Positions 1 to 13,670 of a DNA stretch of 64,000 nt are shown here, piece after piece. Below the pieces are notes generated by a model, which worked only from the letters and a program-made list of their open reading frames with translations, was not told the DNA's origin and ran no database searches. This DNA comes from Arachis hypogaea (lineage: Eukaryota > Streptophyta > Magnoliopsida > Fabales > Fabaceae). The DNA lies in the NCBI RefSeq assembly GCF_003086295.3, contig NC_092048.1, positions 111,554,276 to 111,618,275 on the forward strand, in the 5' to 3' direction. How positions within the stretch are numbered: the stretch's first letter is position 1; each line of letters starts with the position of its first letter. Position numbers and translations under genes: made by a program.

Positions 1-960
1 TATCATAAATAGAAGAAAGCAATCATAAATCTGAAATACCTCAAATTGCATTAAATAAAGAAATCAAATCTAACATGGAGAGTTCATAAATCAAATTGGG
101 AAAATAAACAGACTAAAGCCATAGAATAAATAAAAGTAGAAGAGAAATTAAATTAAAGGAACATTGAACATGGAATGAAGAAGCAATCCTAAAATTAAGA
201 GAAATCCTAAATCCTAAATCCTAAGAGAGAGGAGAGAGCCTCTCTCTAGAAACTACATCTAAAATCTAAAATTATGAATTATGAATGTTGTTTCCATGAA
301 TGGATGGATTCTCCCACTTTATAGCCTCTAATCTGTGTTTTCTGGGCTAAAAGCTGGGTCAAAAATAGCCCAGAAATCGCCCCAGCGATTTCTGATACGT
401 CCAGCACACGACACTGTCACGCGTGAGCGTGGATTGGATTTTTGCCAGGTCACGCGTGCGCGTGATCCACGCGTGTGCGTCACCTATCTTCGGGGAAGCT
501 ATAACAAATTATATATCGTTGCAAAGCCCCGAATGTTAGCTTTTCAACGCAACTGGAACCGCTCATTTGAACCTCTGTAGCTCAAGTTATGGCCGTTTTA
601 GTACCAAGAGGTCAGGCTGGACAGCTTTAGCAGTTCCTTCAGTTTCTTGTATTCCTTCCACTTTTGCATGCTTCCTTTCCATCCTCTAAGTCATTCTTGC
701 CCTATAATCCCTGAAATCACTTAACGCACATATCACGGCATCGAATGGTAATAAGAGAGGATTAATATTAGCAAATATAAGGCCAAAGAAGCATGTTTTC
801 AATCATAGCACAAAATCATGAAGGAAAACGTAAAACATGCGAATTGTATGAATAAGTGTGAGAATAATGGATAAAATCCACTAGATTAAGCACAGGATAA
901 ACCCTAAAAATGGGGTTTATTACTCACCACCATGTCTACTCGTTTTCAGCAGGTACATAA
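1..960 (+). mobile_element. Retroelement-derived fragment (LTR-like), left edge
   Basis: This segment runs off the window edge. Its order of parts matches the right-edge segment at 62451-64000: an A-rich stretch, a purine-rich AGAGAGGAGAGAGCC block, a transcription-start-like GC-richer block, then a block around 500-600 reading GTTAGCTTTTCAACGC and GTAGCTCAAGTTATGG. The latter aligns by eye with GTTAGCTTTCCAATGCC and ATAGCTCAAGATATGC at 63730-63790. No gag or pol reading frame is visible, so this is an LTR-like or non-autonomous piece. The class is inferred from similarity among the three copies in this window and from memory of such blocks in peanut DNA; primer-binding sites were not found. 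Confidence 0.5.
410..492 (+). repeat. CACGCGTG short-motif cluster
   Basis: CACGCGTGAGCGTGGA, CACGCGTGCGCGTGATCCACGC and GTGTGCGTC follow one another within about 80 bases. The core CACGCGTG is a perfect palindrome. This is a CpG-rich island in otherwise AT-rich DNA. It sits where other copies of the same retroelement family in this window carry different palindromic motifs. Confidence 0.6.
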
Positions 961-2324
961 TCATCTCAACTTGTTCTCAATGTCAAATAATACTTCTACT
1001 TATCTCCTTTTCATTTCGTTCTTTCTTTTGTTTCTTTTATTCCTATTCTCTGCTCTCATGTGGTAAAGATTCTTTAGATTCTTTTAATCTTTGCTCTCTG
1101 CTCTTCTGTGGCAAGGTTTCTTTAATATTTTTCTTTCCTTTTCTTTTCTTTCTTCTTCTTTATTTCTTATTGTTCATAATATAAATCATCCTCACATTAT
1201 TCCCTCGCCTTTTCCTAAGTGTCTTAAATAAAATACTATCTTTTAAATAAAATACTAATATATTATAATGATATAAATAATGCAAGTTTTAAAAATAAAA
1301 GAGTGTTATTATTACTATTTTTATATCAAAATCTGCTTGTTAACGTTCTATTCTTTATGCTTTTAAATATTTTACTTTTAATCCAATATTATAAAAATTA
1401 CTAATTTAATTTCGTATTTCTTAAAATAATCCTAATCTTTTATCAAACTACATTTTCATATTCAAAAATAATATTTAAGTTGGTGACAAAAAATTTTTCA
1501 AAACCAAAATATTTTTTTGTGACCTTTCAAAATATATACTTGATTTTAAATCCATTTTTCGAGCTTTTTCGATTACCGATTTTTTTCAACAGCTTTTAAT
1601 TTAATTCCTCGGCCATTAATCCTCATCCATTTTATTCAAAACTAACACAATGACAGTTTCAAATCAATTTCATTATCACGGTTTGGGCAGCACAAACATA
1701 ATCAAATCACAAGCTTAATCACATATAATAATATATCCATAAAATTCAATATAAAGTCAACCACACTCCATCAATAATTAATCACAACAATCATTCACTT
1801 ATCTAACTCAAATTTAATCTGTGAGAATTTATCGAAATTTTACTTCCGTACGAAATTAAAATATTCGAAATTTCGGTAAAGCTTGCTGACCGAGTTGCCA
1901 AAAAAAAAATATCTGAAATCATCTATGCCTCCTAGAACTCTAGCTAATTGGCCGATCCCAAAGAATAAGAGAATTACGTCACCATTAACTTCTATCGATC
2001 AAAAGTAAAACTAACACGTAGAGAAAAAAAATACAAATATTTTTATCAGATTAAATTTTTTATTGAAATTACAGATCGCACAAAATCGAAGCCGAAAGTT
2101 TTGGTAGTTACGGTTCTCCCTCTTTCTCTCTCGGTCACTCTTTCTTCTCTATTGCTCACTGCGTATGCAAATGAGCTTAGCTAAAGCTAGATGATGATGA
2201 CTAATGAGATGAAAATGATTATGTGTCAACGCATACATAAGCCTCATTTGTTTGTTTCATTTTGTTTTTTTCTTTATTTACCATTTTTTTAATGGCTTTC
2301 TGCCAACTAATAATAGCCTCATAT
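961..2324. other. AT-rich stretch without recognisable gene
   Basis: I find no long open frame or known domain. Two near-repeats reading GATTCTTTAGATTCTTTTAATC and GTTTCTTTAATATTTTTC lie at about 1069-1130, and the rest is low-complexity pyrimidine and AT sequence. It may be an extension of the retroelement to the left, but nothing shows that directly. Confidence 0.4.
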
Positions 2325-2975
<651 letters not shown>

Positions 2976-3430
2976 GTTAAAATTGAGAGTGTCAAAACTT
3001 ACAAAATTAAATCCATATCGTAGGATACTTAACGATTCTGAAACTATCTGTATATCGGTACGTTGGTTTAAATTAATCACATACTCATGATATGAGGTCA
3101 TGAAGTTACCCACATTAAGTCCAACACCAAAATATCTTATTTGATAAGATATTCCATCTCTTAGCAAATTCACGGATTGAGACACAAGAGCTTTCTTAAC
3201 TGAGACGTGTATTTTTTCTCCCTAGAATTGATAAACAAAAATCAAAGAACAATTAAATGGGGATAAATAAACAAATTTAAAATATAAATAATATAAATGT
3301 AATATTATTTAAGAAATTGGTAAGAAAGTCACATCTTCGTTGAGCCAAACCATCTCAATTGAGTATGGTAATAGAAAATTTTTGTAGTTTTGTAGTCTTT
3401 ATAACCTGATCACTCGTATATGTAAATTAA
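2976..3430 (-). pseudogene. Array unit 1: truncated RPA1/DUF223-like fragment
   Basis: Only exon a and most of exon b are present. Exon b begins after the acceptor CTAG near 3221 and can be read through RYGFNFVSFDTLN, after which homology to the other units is lost at the array edge. Exon a carries a TAA where the family has tryptophan (consensus TGA in the other units). Exon c is missing. Confidence 0.65.
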
Positions 3431-3607
3431 TTTTTTTTAAAATTTTAATTTATGAACAAATAACTTAAAATTAAAAAGTAATAACTTAAGTAAATAATAA
3501 TTTATGATTTAAAAGAGTAATTCGTAAATAACTTTAAATTTAAAAATAGCAACCTAAACAAATAACTTAAAATTTGAAAAATAACTACCTAACTAAAACA
3601 GATACGA

Positions 3608-3766
3608 CTCCTTTAAAGTTATATTGTTACTTTAGAGAAAAAAGCACACTATTAATCACCCTTGGATTAAGATAGTGGGTCTCACAAATAATAAATATTA
3701 CAAATTTAAAGGTGATTAAAGTATCACTTTATTACTTTACTAGCATTGTCACTTTAGAGGATCTTT
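3608..3766. repeat. ~160-bp palindromic (MITE-like) block present in every array unit
   Basis: The left arm begins CTCCTTTAAAGT/CTCCTCTAAAGT and ends TTAATCACC. The right arm begins GGTGATTAAAG and ends ACTTTAGAGGATC. The arms are inverted copies of about 50 bases around a centre with GGGGCTCACAAATAATAAA-like sequence. The same block recurs at about 4858-5016, 6107-6268, 7357-7516, 8609-8768, 9860-10013 (duplicated at 10108-10272), 11333-11492 and 12587-12748. No TSD is clear. It was already in the unit before amplification. Confidence 0.65.
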
Positions 3767-3981
3767 TAACAAGTAAAACAACCTAAAATTTAAAAAATAA
3801 CAACTTAAGTAAAACAATCTAAGCAAATAATTTAAAATAAAAAAGTAACAACCTAAGCAAATAGCAATTTATAATTTATAAATATAATTCTAAAAATTTC
3901 TAATAGCGACACATAAGCAAATAAATTCTCAAACTCAACATATGAGCACCACCTCAACATATGAGCTCCCCATCTGTATTA

Positions 3982-4690
3982 CTATAAAGATTCAATAATA
4001 TTATACTTAGTTGACTTGACATCTTTTTCAAGAGTCTTTTCACTCTCAATTTCAGAATTATATCCAATAACATCTAAAATGGATTAAAATTAAAAAAAAA
4101 TTGTTGTCAATAAGTTTGTTAAGAAAAAAATACAACTGAAATTATCAATAAAATAAATAAATTTATCAAAGAATTATACTTTTTTTAAAAACAATAAACG
4201 TACCAACCAAATAGATGTAATCGAACCCACGAGTATTAAGAGTGTCAAAACTCACAAAATTAAATCCATATCGTGGGATACTTGACGATTCTGGAACTAT
4301 ATGCACATCGGTACGTTGATTTAAATTAGCCACATACTCATGATATGTGGTCTTGAAGTTACTCACATTAAATCCAACACCAAAATATCTTATTTGATAA
4401 GATATTCTTTCTCTTAGCAAATTCACGGATCGAGACACAATAACTTTCTTAACTGAGGCGTGTATTTTTTCTCCCTAGAATTGATAAACAAAAATCAAAG
4501 AACAATTAAATGGGGATAAACAAACAAATTTAAAATATAAATAATATAAATTTAAAATTATTTAAAAAATTGGTAAGAAATTCAAGTCTTCATCGAGACA
4601 AACCATCTCAATTAAGTATGGTAATAGAGAATTTTCTTAATTTTGTAGTGTTCATAACCTTATTATTCGTATACGTAAATTAATTTTTTT
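3982..4690 (-). pseudogene. Array unit 2: RPA1/DUF223-like pseudogene
   Basis: Exon b (4474 to 4204, acceptor CTAG/GG, donor TTG/GTA) is open, about 90 codons, and contains YQIRYFGVG, LNQRTDVHIV, IPRYGFNFVSFDTL and TYLV (here YIYLV). Exon c (4073 to 3982) follows the acceptor TTTTAG, reads DVIGY and ends in TAG after NIIESL. Exon a ends near 4586 in the SIEMVWLDED-like region. Its donor is GACTTG rather than GACGTG, and upstream it has a TGA in the VIRL-stop-TLQSY context. The wild-type family protein binds single-stranded DNA; this copy is probably not functional. Confidence 0.65.
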
Positions 4691-5231
4691 GAAAATTTTA
4701 ATTTATGAGAAAATAACTTAAAATTAAAAAGTAATAACTTAAGTAAATAATAATTTATGATTTAAAAGGAAAACCCGTAAATAACTTAAAATTTAAAAAT
4801 AACAATCTAAACAAATAACTTAAAATTTGAAAAATAACTACATAAGTAAAACAGATCAAACTCCTCTAAAGTTATATTGTTACTTTAAAGAAAAATGTAG
4901 ATCATTAATCACCCTTGGATTAAGATAGTGGGGCTCAAAAATAATAAATGTTGCAAATTTAAAGGTGATTAAAGCATCACTTTATTACTTGACTAGTATT
5001 GTCATTTTAAAGGATCTTTTTTCAAGTAAAACAATTTAAAATTTAAAAAATAACTACTTAAGTAAAACAACCTAAGCAAATAATTTAAAATTAAAAAGTA
5101 ACAACCAAATCAAATAAAAATTTATAATTTATAAATATAATTCTAAAAATGTCTAGTAACGACACATAAGCAAATAAATTCCCAAACTCAACGTATGAAC
5201 GCCACGTCAGCATATAAGCTCTCCATTTATA

Positions 5232-5940
5232 TTACAATAAAGATTCAATAATATTATACTTGATAAACTTGTCATCTTTTTCAAGAGTCCTCCCACTCCC
5301 AATTCGAGTAAGATATCCAATAACTTATAGAATGGATTAAAATTAAAAAAAATTATTTTCAATAAATTTGTAAAAAAAAAAATAAACCGAAATTATCAAT
5401 AAAATAAATAAATTTATCAATGAATTATACTTTTTCTAAAACAATAATCTTACCAACCAAATAGGTGTAATCAATCTCAGGATTATTGAGAGTGTCAAAA
5501 TTCAAAAAATTAAATCCATATCGTGGGATACTTGACGATTCTAGAAGTATATGCACATCAGTACGTTGGTTTAAATTAACCACACACTCATGATATGTAG
5601 TCTTAAAGTTACCCAAATTGAGTCCAACACCAAAATATCTTATTTGATAAGATATTCCGTCTCCTAGCAAATTCATGGATCGAGACACAAGAGCTTTCTT
5701 AATTGAGGCGTGTATTTTTTCTCTCTAGAATTGATAAACAAAAATCAAAGAATAATTAAATGGGATAAACAAACAAATTTAAAATATGAATAATATAAAT
5801 TTAATATTATTTAAGAAATTGATAAGAAATTCAAGTCTTCTTCAAGGAAAACCATCTTAATTAAGTATGATAATGGATAATTTTCTTAGCTTTGTACTGT
5901 TCATAATATTATCACTCGTATACGTAAATTAATTTTTTCG
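5232..5940 (-). pseudogene. Array unit 3: RPA1/DUF223-like pseudogene
   Basis: Exon b is open (5688 downwards, 87 codons) and reads MSRSMNLLGDGISYQIRYFG at its start, ending YTYLVG before the donor. It differs from unit 2 by scattered substitutions, for example LNNPEID before YTYLV. Exon a has the shared tryptophan-to-stop change and a further TTAATT stop where other units read TCAATT. Exon c begins after TTCTATAAG-like sequence with a weakened acceptor. Confidence 0.6.
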
Positions 5941-6483
5941 AAAATCTTAATTTTTGAACAAATAACTTAAAATAAAAAAGTAACAACTTAAGTAAATAAT
6001 AATTTATGATTTAAAAGAGTAATCTGTAAATAACTTAAAATTTAAAAATAACAACCTAAATAAATAACTTAAAATTTAAAAAATAACTACTTAAGTAAAA
6101 CGGTTGCGACTCCACTAAAGTTATATTGTCACTTTAGAGAAAAAAGTACACCATTAATCACCCTTAGATTAAAATAGTGGGGCTCAAAAATATTGAATGT
6201 TGTAAATTTAAAGGTGATTAAAGCATCATTTTATTATTTGACTAGTATCGTCACTTTAAAGGATCTTTTTTCAAGTAAAACAATTTAAAATTTAAAAAAT
6301 AACAACTTAAGTAAAACAACCTAAGCAAATAATTTAAAATTAAAAAGTAACAACCTAATCAAATAAAAATTTATAATTTATAAATATAATTCTAAAAATT
6401 TCTAGTGACGACACCTAAGCAAATAAATTCCCAAACTCAACATATGAACGTCACTTCAGCATATGAACGCCCCATTTATATTA

Positions 6484-7190
6484 CTATAAAGATTTAATAA
6501 TATTGTACTTGGTAAACTTGCCATCTTTTTCAAGAGTCCTTCCACTCCTAATTCGAGTAAGATATCCAATAACTTCTAGAATAGAGTAAAATTAAAAAAA
6601 AAATTGTTTTCAATAAATTTGTAAAGAAAAAAATAAACCAAAATTATCAATAAAATAAATAAATTTATCAATGAATTATACTTTTTCTAAAACAATAATC
6701 TTACCAACCAAATAGGTGTAATCAATCTTAGAATTATTGAGAGTGTCAAAATTCAAAAAATTAAATCCATATCGTGGGATACTTGACGATTCTAGAAGTA
6801 TATGCACATTAGTACGTTGGTTTAAATTAACCACACACTCATGATATGTAGACTTAAAGTTACCCAAATTGAGTCCAACACCAAAATATCTTATTTGATA
6901 AGATATTCCGTCTCTTAGCAAATTTATGGATCGAGACACGAGCTTTCTTAACTGAGGTGTGTATTTTTTCTCTCTAGAATTGATAAACAAAAATAAAAAA
7001 ACAATTAAATGGGACAAACAAACAAATTTAAAATATGAATAATATAAATTTAATATTATTTAAGAAATTAGTAAAAAATTCGCGTCTTCATCAAGGCAAA
7101 CCATCTTAATTGAGTATGATAATGGAAAATTTTGTTAGCTTTGTAGTGTTCATAATATTATCACTCGTATACGTAAATTAATTTTTTCGA
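6484..7190 (-). pseudogene. Array unit 4: RPA1/DUF223-like pseudogene
   Basis: Exon b is open and contains SYQIRYFGVGLNLGNFKSTY and RYGFNFLNFDTL. A 3-base loss in the GACACAAGAGC anchor (here GACACGAGC) removes one codon without changing frame. Unit 4 is very similar to unit 3 (shared LNFDTLNN and LVGKIIVLEKV read-through), so these two units are probably the product of a recent local duplication. Confidence 0.6.
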
Positions 7191-7730
7191 AAATTTTAAT
7201 TTTTGAGCAAATAACTTAAAATTAAAAAGTAACAACTTAAGTAAATAATAATTTATGATTTAAAAGAGTAATCTGTAAATAACTTAAAATTTAAAAATAA
7301 CAACCTAAACAAATAACTTAAAATTTAAAAAATAATTACTTATGTAAAATAGATGCGACTCCTCTAAAGTTATATTATCACTTTAGAGAAAAAAGTACAC
7401 CATTAATCACCCTTGGATTAAGATAGTGAGGCTCACAAATTATAAATATTACAAATTTAAAGGTGATTAAAGTATCACTTTATTACTTTACTAGCATTGT
7501 CACTTTAGATGATCTTTTTTCAAGTAAAACAACCTAAAATTTAAAAAATAACGACTTAAGTAAAACAACTCAAGCAAATAATTTAAAATTATAAAGTAAC
7601 AACCTAAGCAAATAATAATTTACAATTTATAAACATAATTATAAAAATTTCTAGTGACGAAACCTAAGCAAATAAATTTCTAAACTCAACGTATGAGCGT
7701 CACATCAGCATATGAACTTCCAATTGGTAT

Positions 7731-8440
7731 TACTTTAAAGATTTAATAATATTGTACTTGGTAGACTTGTCAACTTTTTCAAGAGTCCTCTCACTCTTAA
7801 TTCCAACAAGATATCCAATAACATCTAGAATGGATTAAAATAAAAAAAATTATTGTCAATAAGTTTGTTAAAAGAAAAATACAACCAAAATTATCAATAA
7901 AATAAATAAATTTATCAATGAATATACTTTTTCTAAAACAATAATCTTACCAACCAAATAGGTGTAATCGAACCCTGTAGTATTGAGAATGTCAAAACTC
8001 ACAACATTAAATTCATATCGTGGGATACCTGACGATTCTGGAACTATATGCACATCGGTACGTTGGTTTAAATTAACCACATAATCATGATATGTAGTTT
8101 TGAAGTTACGCACATTGAGTCCAACACCAAAATATCTTAATTGATAAGATATTCTGTCTCTTAACAAATTAACGGATTGAGACATAAGAGCTTTCTTAAA
8201 ATGAGGCGTGTATTTTTCCTCCCTAGAATTGATAAACAAAAATCAAAGAACAATTAAATTAGAATAAACAAACAAATTTAAAATATGAATAATATTAATT
8301 TAATATTATTTAAAAAATTGGTAAGAAATTCATGTCTTCATCGAGCCAAACCATCTCAATTGAGTATGATAATGGAGAATTTTTGTAGCTTTGTTGTGTT
8401 CATAACCTTATCACTCATATACGTAAATTAATTCTTTCAA
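7731..8440 (-). pseudogene. Array unit 5: RPA1/DUF223-like pseudogene
   Basis: Exon b is open through RYFGVGLNVRNFKTTY and FDYTYLVG. Exon c begins at the TTCTAG acceptor near 7830 and reads DVIGYLVGIKSERTLEKVDK, ending TAA after NIIKSLK. This is one of the clearest units for recognising all three exons. Exon a keeps the shared premature stop. Confidence 0.62.
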
Positions 8441-8981
8441 AAATTTTAATTTCTGAGCAAATAACTTAAAATTAAAAGGTAACAACTTAAGTAACTAATA
8501 ATTTATGATTTAAATGAGTACTCTGTAAATAACTTAAAATTTAAAAATAACAACCTAAATAAATAACTTAAAATTTGAAAAATAACAACCTAAGTTAAAC
8601 GGATCTAACTCCTCTAAAGTTATATTTTCACTTTAGAAAAAAAAGTACACCATTAATCACCATTGGATTAAGATAGTGGGGCTCACAAATAATAAATGTT
8701 GCAAATTTAAAGGTGATTAAAGCATCACTTTATTACTTTGCTAGCATTGTCGCTTTAGAGGATCTTTTTTCAAGTAAAACAATCTAAAATTTAAAAAATA
8801 ACAATTTAAGTAAAACAACTCAAGCAAATAATTTAAAATTATAAAATAATAACCTAAGCAAATAATAATTTACAATTTATAAACATAATTAGAAAAATTT
8901 TTAGTGACGACACCTAAGCAAATAAACTCCAAAACTCAACATATGAGCGCCACGTCAACATACGAGCTCTCCATTTGTATT

Positions 8982-9690
8982 ACTTTAAAGATTCAACAAT
9001 ATTGTACTTGGTAGACTTGTCATCTTTTTCAAGAGTCCTCTCACTCCCAATTCCAGCAAGATATTCAATAATATCTAGAATAGATTAAAATAAAAAAAAA
9101 TTGTTATCAATAAGTTTGTTAAGAAAAAATACAACCAAAATTATTAATAAAATAAATAAATTTTTCAATGAATTACACTTTTTCTAAAATAATAATCTTA
9201 CCAACCAAATAGGTGTAATCGAACCTTGAAGTATTGAGAGTGTCAAAACTCACAACATTAAATTCTTATTGTGGGACACCTGACGATTCTGGAAGTATAT
9301 GCACATCGGTACGTTTGTTTAAATTAACCACATGCTCATGATATGTAGTCTTGAAGTTACGTACATTGAGTCTAACACCAAAATATCTTATTTGATAAGA
9401 TATTCCGTCTCTTAGCAAATTCAAGGATCGAGACACAAGAGCTTTCTTAATTGAGGCGTGTATTTTTCCTCCCTAGAGTTGATAAACAAAAATCAAAGAA
9501 CTATTAAATAGGGATAAACAAATAAATTTAAAATATGAATAATATTAATTTATTATTACTTAAAAAATTGGTAAGAAATTCATGTCTTCATCGAGCCAAA
9601 CCATCTCAATTGAGTATGATAATGGAGAATTTTTGTAGCTTTGTAGTGTTCATAACCTTATCACTCGTATACGTAAATTAATTCTTTCAA
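8982..9690 (-). pseudogene. Array unit 6: RPA1/DUF223-like pseudogene with stop in exon b
   Basis: In exon b the codon before EFN, in the family IPRYGFN/IPRYEFN position, is TAA (plus strand CTTATTGTGGG, near 9265-9275). Exon b is therefore broken in addition to the shared exon a stop. Confidence 0.6.
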
Positions 9691-9799
9691 AAATTTTAAT
9701 TTATGAGCAAATAACTTCAAATTAAAAAGTAACAACTTAAGTAACTAATAATTTATGTTTTAAATGAGTATTCTGTAAATAACTTAAAATTTAAAAATA

Positions 9800-10280
9800 A
9801 CAACCTAAACAAATAATTTAAAATTTGAAAATAACTACCTAAGTAAAACGGATCAGACTCCTCTAAAGTTATATTTTTACTTTAGAGAAAAAAGTACACC
9901 ATTAATCACCATTGGATTAAGATAATGGGGCTCACTAATAAATAATGTTGCAAATTTAAAGGTTATTAAAGCATCACTTTATTACTTTACTAGCATTGTC
10001 GCTTTAGAGAATTTTTTCCAAGTAAAACAACCTAAAATTTAAAATTTAAAAATAACAACCTAAACAACTAACTTAAAATTTAAAAAGTAACTACCTAAGT
10101 AAAACGGATCCGACTCTTCCAAAGTTATATTGTCACTTTAGAGAAAAAGTACATCATTAATCACCTTTGGATTAAGATAATGGGGCTCACAAATAATAAA
10201 TGTTACAAATTTAAAGATGATTAAAGCATCAATATATTACTTTACTAGCATTGTCACTTTAGAAGATCTTTTTCCAAGTA
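9800..10280. repeat. Internal ~240-bp duplication in the array
   Basis: The AAATAACAACCTAAACAAAT/ACTACCTAAGTAAAACGGATC stretch plus the palindromic block appears twice in a row, joined near 10040. This makes the 6-7 anchor spacing 1489 instead of about 1250. Confidence 0.8.
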
Positions 10281-10482
10281 AAACAATCTAAAATTTAAAA
10301 AATAACAACTTAAGTAAAACAACCTAAGCAAATAATTTAAAATTAAAAAGTAACAACTTAACCAAATAATAATTTATAATTTTTAAATATAATTCTAAAA
10401 GTTTCTAGTGACGACACCTAAACAAATAAATTCCAAACTCAACGTATGAGCGCCACGTCAACATATAAGCTTCCGATTTGTA

Positions 10483-11175
10483 TCACTAAAAAGATTCAAT
10501 AATATTGTACTTGGTAGACTTGCCATCTTTTTTAAGAGTTCTCTCACTCCCAATTTCAGCAAGATATCCAATAACATCTTAAATGAATTAAAATAAAAAA
10601 AAGTTTGTTGTCAATAAGTTTGTTATGAAAAAAATACCCCCGAATTTATCAATAAATTATTATAATTTTTCTAAAACAATAATCGTACCAACCAAATAGG
10701 TGTAATCGAACCCAAGAGCATTGAGAGTGTCAAAACTCATAAAATTAAATTCATATTGTGGGATACTTGACGATTCTCGAAGTATATGCACATCGGTACG
10801 TTGGTTTAAAAACTAACCACATACTCCTAATATGTAGTCTTGAAGTTACCCACATTGAGTCCAACACCAAAATATCTTATTTGATAAGATATTCCTTCTC
10901 TTAACAAATTTACGGATCGAGATACAAGAACTTTCTTAACTGAGGCATGTATTTTTCCTCCCTAAAATTGATAAATAAAAAACAAAGAACAATTAAATAG
11001 GGATAAACAAACAAATTTAAAATATGAATAATATAAATTTAATATTATTTAAGAAATATGTAATAAATCCACGTCTTCATCGAGCCAAACCATCTCAATT
11101 GAGTATGGTAATGGAGAATTTTTGTAGCTTTGTAGTGTTTATAATATTATCACTCGTATACGTAAATTAATTTTT
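10483..11175 (-). pseudogene. Array unit 7: RPA1/DUF223-like pseudogene, frameshifted
   Basis: Exon b carries a small insertion (plus strand GGTTTAAAAACTAACC near 10803, against GGTTTAAATTAACC elsewhere), which breaks the NLNQRTDV frame. This unit lies just to the right of the 240-bp internal duplication. Confidence 0.6.
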
Positions 11176-11707
11176 TAAAAGTTTTAATTTATGAGCAAAT
11201 AACTTAAAATTAAAAAGTAACAATTTAAGTAAACAATAATATATGATTTAAAAGAGTAATCTGTAAATAACTTAAAATTTAATAATAACAACCTAAACAA
11301 ATAACAATAACTACCTAAGTAAAACAGATCTGACTCCTCTAAAGTTATATTGTCACTTTAGAGAAAAAAGTACACTATTTATCACCATTTCATGAAGATA
11401 GTGGGGTTCACAAATAATAAATATTACAAATTTAAAGGTGATTAAAGCATTACTTTATTACTTTACTAGCATTGTCACTTTAGAGGATCTTTTTTCAAGT
11501 AAAACAAGCTAAAATTTAAAAAATAACAATTTAAGTAAAACAACCTAAGCAAATAATTTAAAATTAAAAAGTAACAACCTAAGCAAATAATAATTTATTA
11601 TTTATAAATATAATCCTAAAAATTTTTGTGACGACACCTAAACAAATAAATTACCAAACTCAACGTATGAGGGCCACATCAGCATATGAGCTCCCCATTT
11701 GTATTAC

Positions 11708-12420
11708 TATAAAGATTCAATAATATTGTACTTGGTAGACTTGCCATCTTTTTCAAGAGTCCTTTTACTCCCAATTCCAGCAATATATTCAACAACATTT
11801 AGAATCAATTAAAATTAAAAAAAAAGTTTGTTGTCAATAAATTTGTTAAGAAAAAAATACAACCGAAATTATCAATAAAATAAATAAATTTATCAATGAA
11901 TTATACTTTTTCTAAAATAATAATCTTACCAACCAAATAGGTGTAATCAAACCCAAGAGCATTGAGAGTATCAAAACTCACAAAATTAAATCCATATCGT
12001 GGGATACTCGACAATTCTGGAAGGATATACACATCGGTACGTTGGTTTAAATTAATCACATACTCATGATATGTAATATTGAAGTTACCCATATTAAGTC
12101 TAACACCAATATATCTTATTTGATAAGATATTTCTTCTCTTAGCAAATTCACGAATCGAAACACAAGAGCTTTCTTAACTAAGGCATGTGTTTTTCCTCC
12201 CTAGAATTGATAAACAAAAATCAAAGAACAATTAAATAGGGATAAACAAACAAATTTAAAATATGAATAATATAAATTTAATATTATTTAAGAAATTGGT
12301 AAGAAATTCACGTCTTCATTGAGCCAAACCGTCTCAATTGAGTATGGTAATGGAGAATTTTCGTAGCTTTGTAGTGTTCATAACTTTATCACTTGTATAC
12401 ATTACTTAATTTTTTTAAAA
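11708..12420 (-). pseudogene. Array unit 8: RPA1/DUF223-like pseudogene
   Basis: Exon b is open (12164 to 11901, 87 codons), reading ISYQIRYIGVRLNMGNFNIT and later RYGFNFVSFDTLNALGFDYT. Substitutions are more numerous than in units 2-5. Exon a has the shared stop. Confidence 0.6.
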
Positions 12421-12960
12421 ATTTTAATTTATAATAAAATAACTTAAAATTAAAAAGTAACAACTTAAGTAAATAATAATTTATGATTTAAAAGAGTAAT
12501 CAGTAAATAACTTAAAATTTAAAAATAACAACCTAAACAAATAACTTAAAATTTAAAAAGTAACTTTTTAAGTAAAACAGATCCAACTCCTCTAAAGTTA
12601 TATTATTGCTTTAGAGAAAAAAGTACACCATTAGTCACCCTTGGATTAAGATAGTGAGACTCACAAATAATAAATGTTGCAAATTTAAAGGTGATTAAAG
12701 CATCACTTTATTACTTTACTAACATTGTCACTTTAGAGGATCTTTTTCTATGTAAAACAACCTAAAATTTAAAAAATAACAATTTAAGTAAAACAACCTA
12801 AGTAAATAACTTAAAATTAAAAAGTAATAACCTAAGCAAATAATAATTTATAATTTATAAATATAATTCTAAAAATTTCTAGTGACGACAACTAAGCAAA
12901 TAAATTCTCAAACTCAACGTATGAGCGCAATGTTATAATATGAGTTCCCCATTTGTATTA

Positions 12961-13670
12961 CTATAAAGATTCAATAATATTGTACCTAGTAGACTTGCCA
13001 TCTTTTTCAAGAGTCTTCTCACTCCCAATTCCAGCAAGATATTCAATAACATCTAGAATGGATTAAAATATAAAAAAAATTGTTGTCAATAAGTTTGTTA
13101 AAGAAAAAATACAACCGGAATTATCAATAAAATAAATAAATTTATCGTTGAATTATTCTTTTTCTAAAATAATAATCTCACTAACCAAATAGGTGTAATT
13201 GAACCCAGGATCATTGAGAGTGTCAAAACTCACAAAATTAAATTCATATCGTGGGATACTTGACGATTATGGAAGTATATGCACATCGATACGTTGGTTT
13301 AAATTAACCACATAGTTATGACAAGTAGTCTTGAAGTTATCCACATTGAGTCCAACACCAAAATATTTTATTTGATAAGATATTCTGTCTCTTAGCGAAT
13401 TCACGGATCGAGACACAATAGCTTTCTTAACTAAGTCGTGTATTTTTCCTCCCTAGAATTGATAAACAAAAATAAAAAAACAATTAAATATGGATGAACA
13501 AACAAATTTAAAATATGAATAATATAAATTTAATATTATTTAAGAAATTGGTAATAAATTCACGTCTTCATCGTGCCAAACCATCTCAATTGAATATAGT
13601 AATGGAGAATTTTTGTAACTTTGTAGTGTTCATAACCTTATCACTCGTATAAGTAAATTAAATTTTTTGA
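12961..13670 (-). pseudogene. Array unit 9: RPA1/DUF223-like pseudogene with stop in exon b
   Basis: Exon b has TAA in place of the glutamate codon in the HILPESSSIP motif (plus strand GACGATTATGGAAG near 13261). Homology ends near 13799 in the noncoding part of the unit, where unrelated sequence begins without any transition. Confidence 0.6.
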
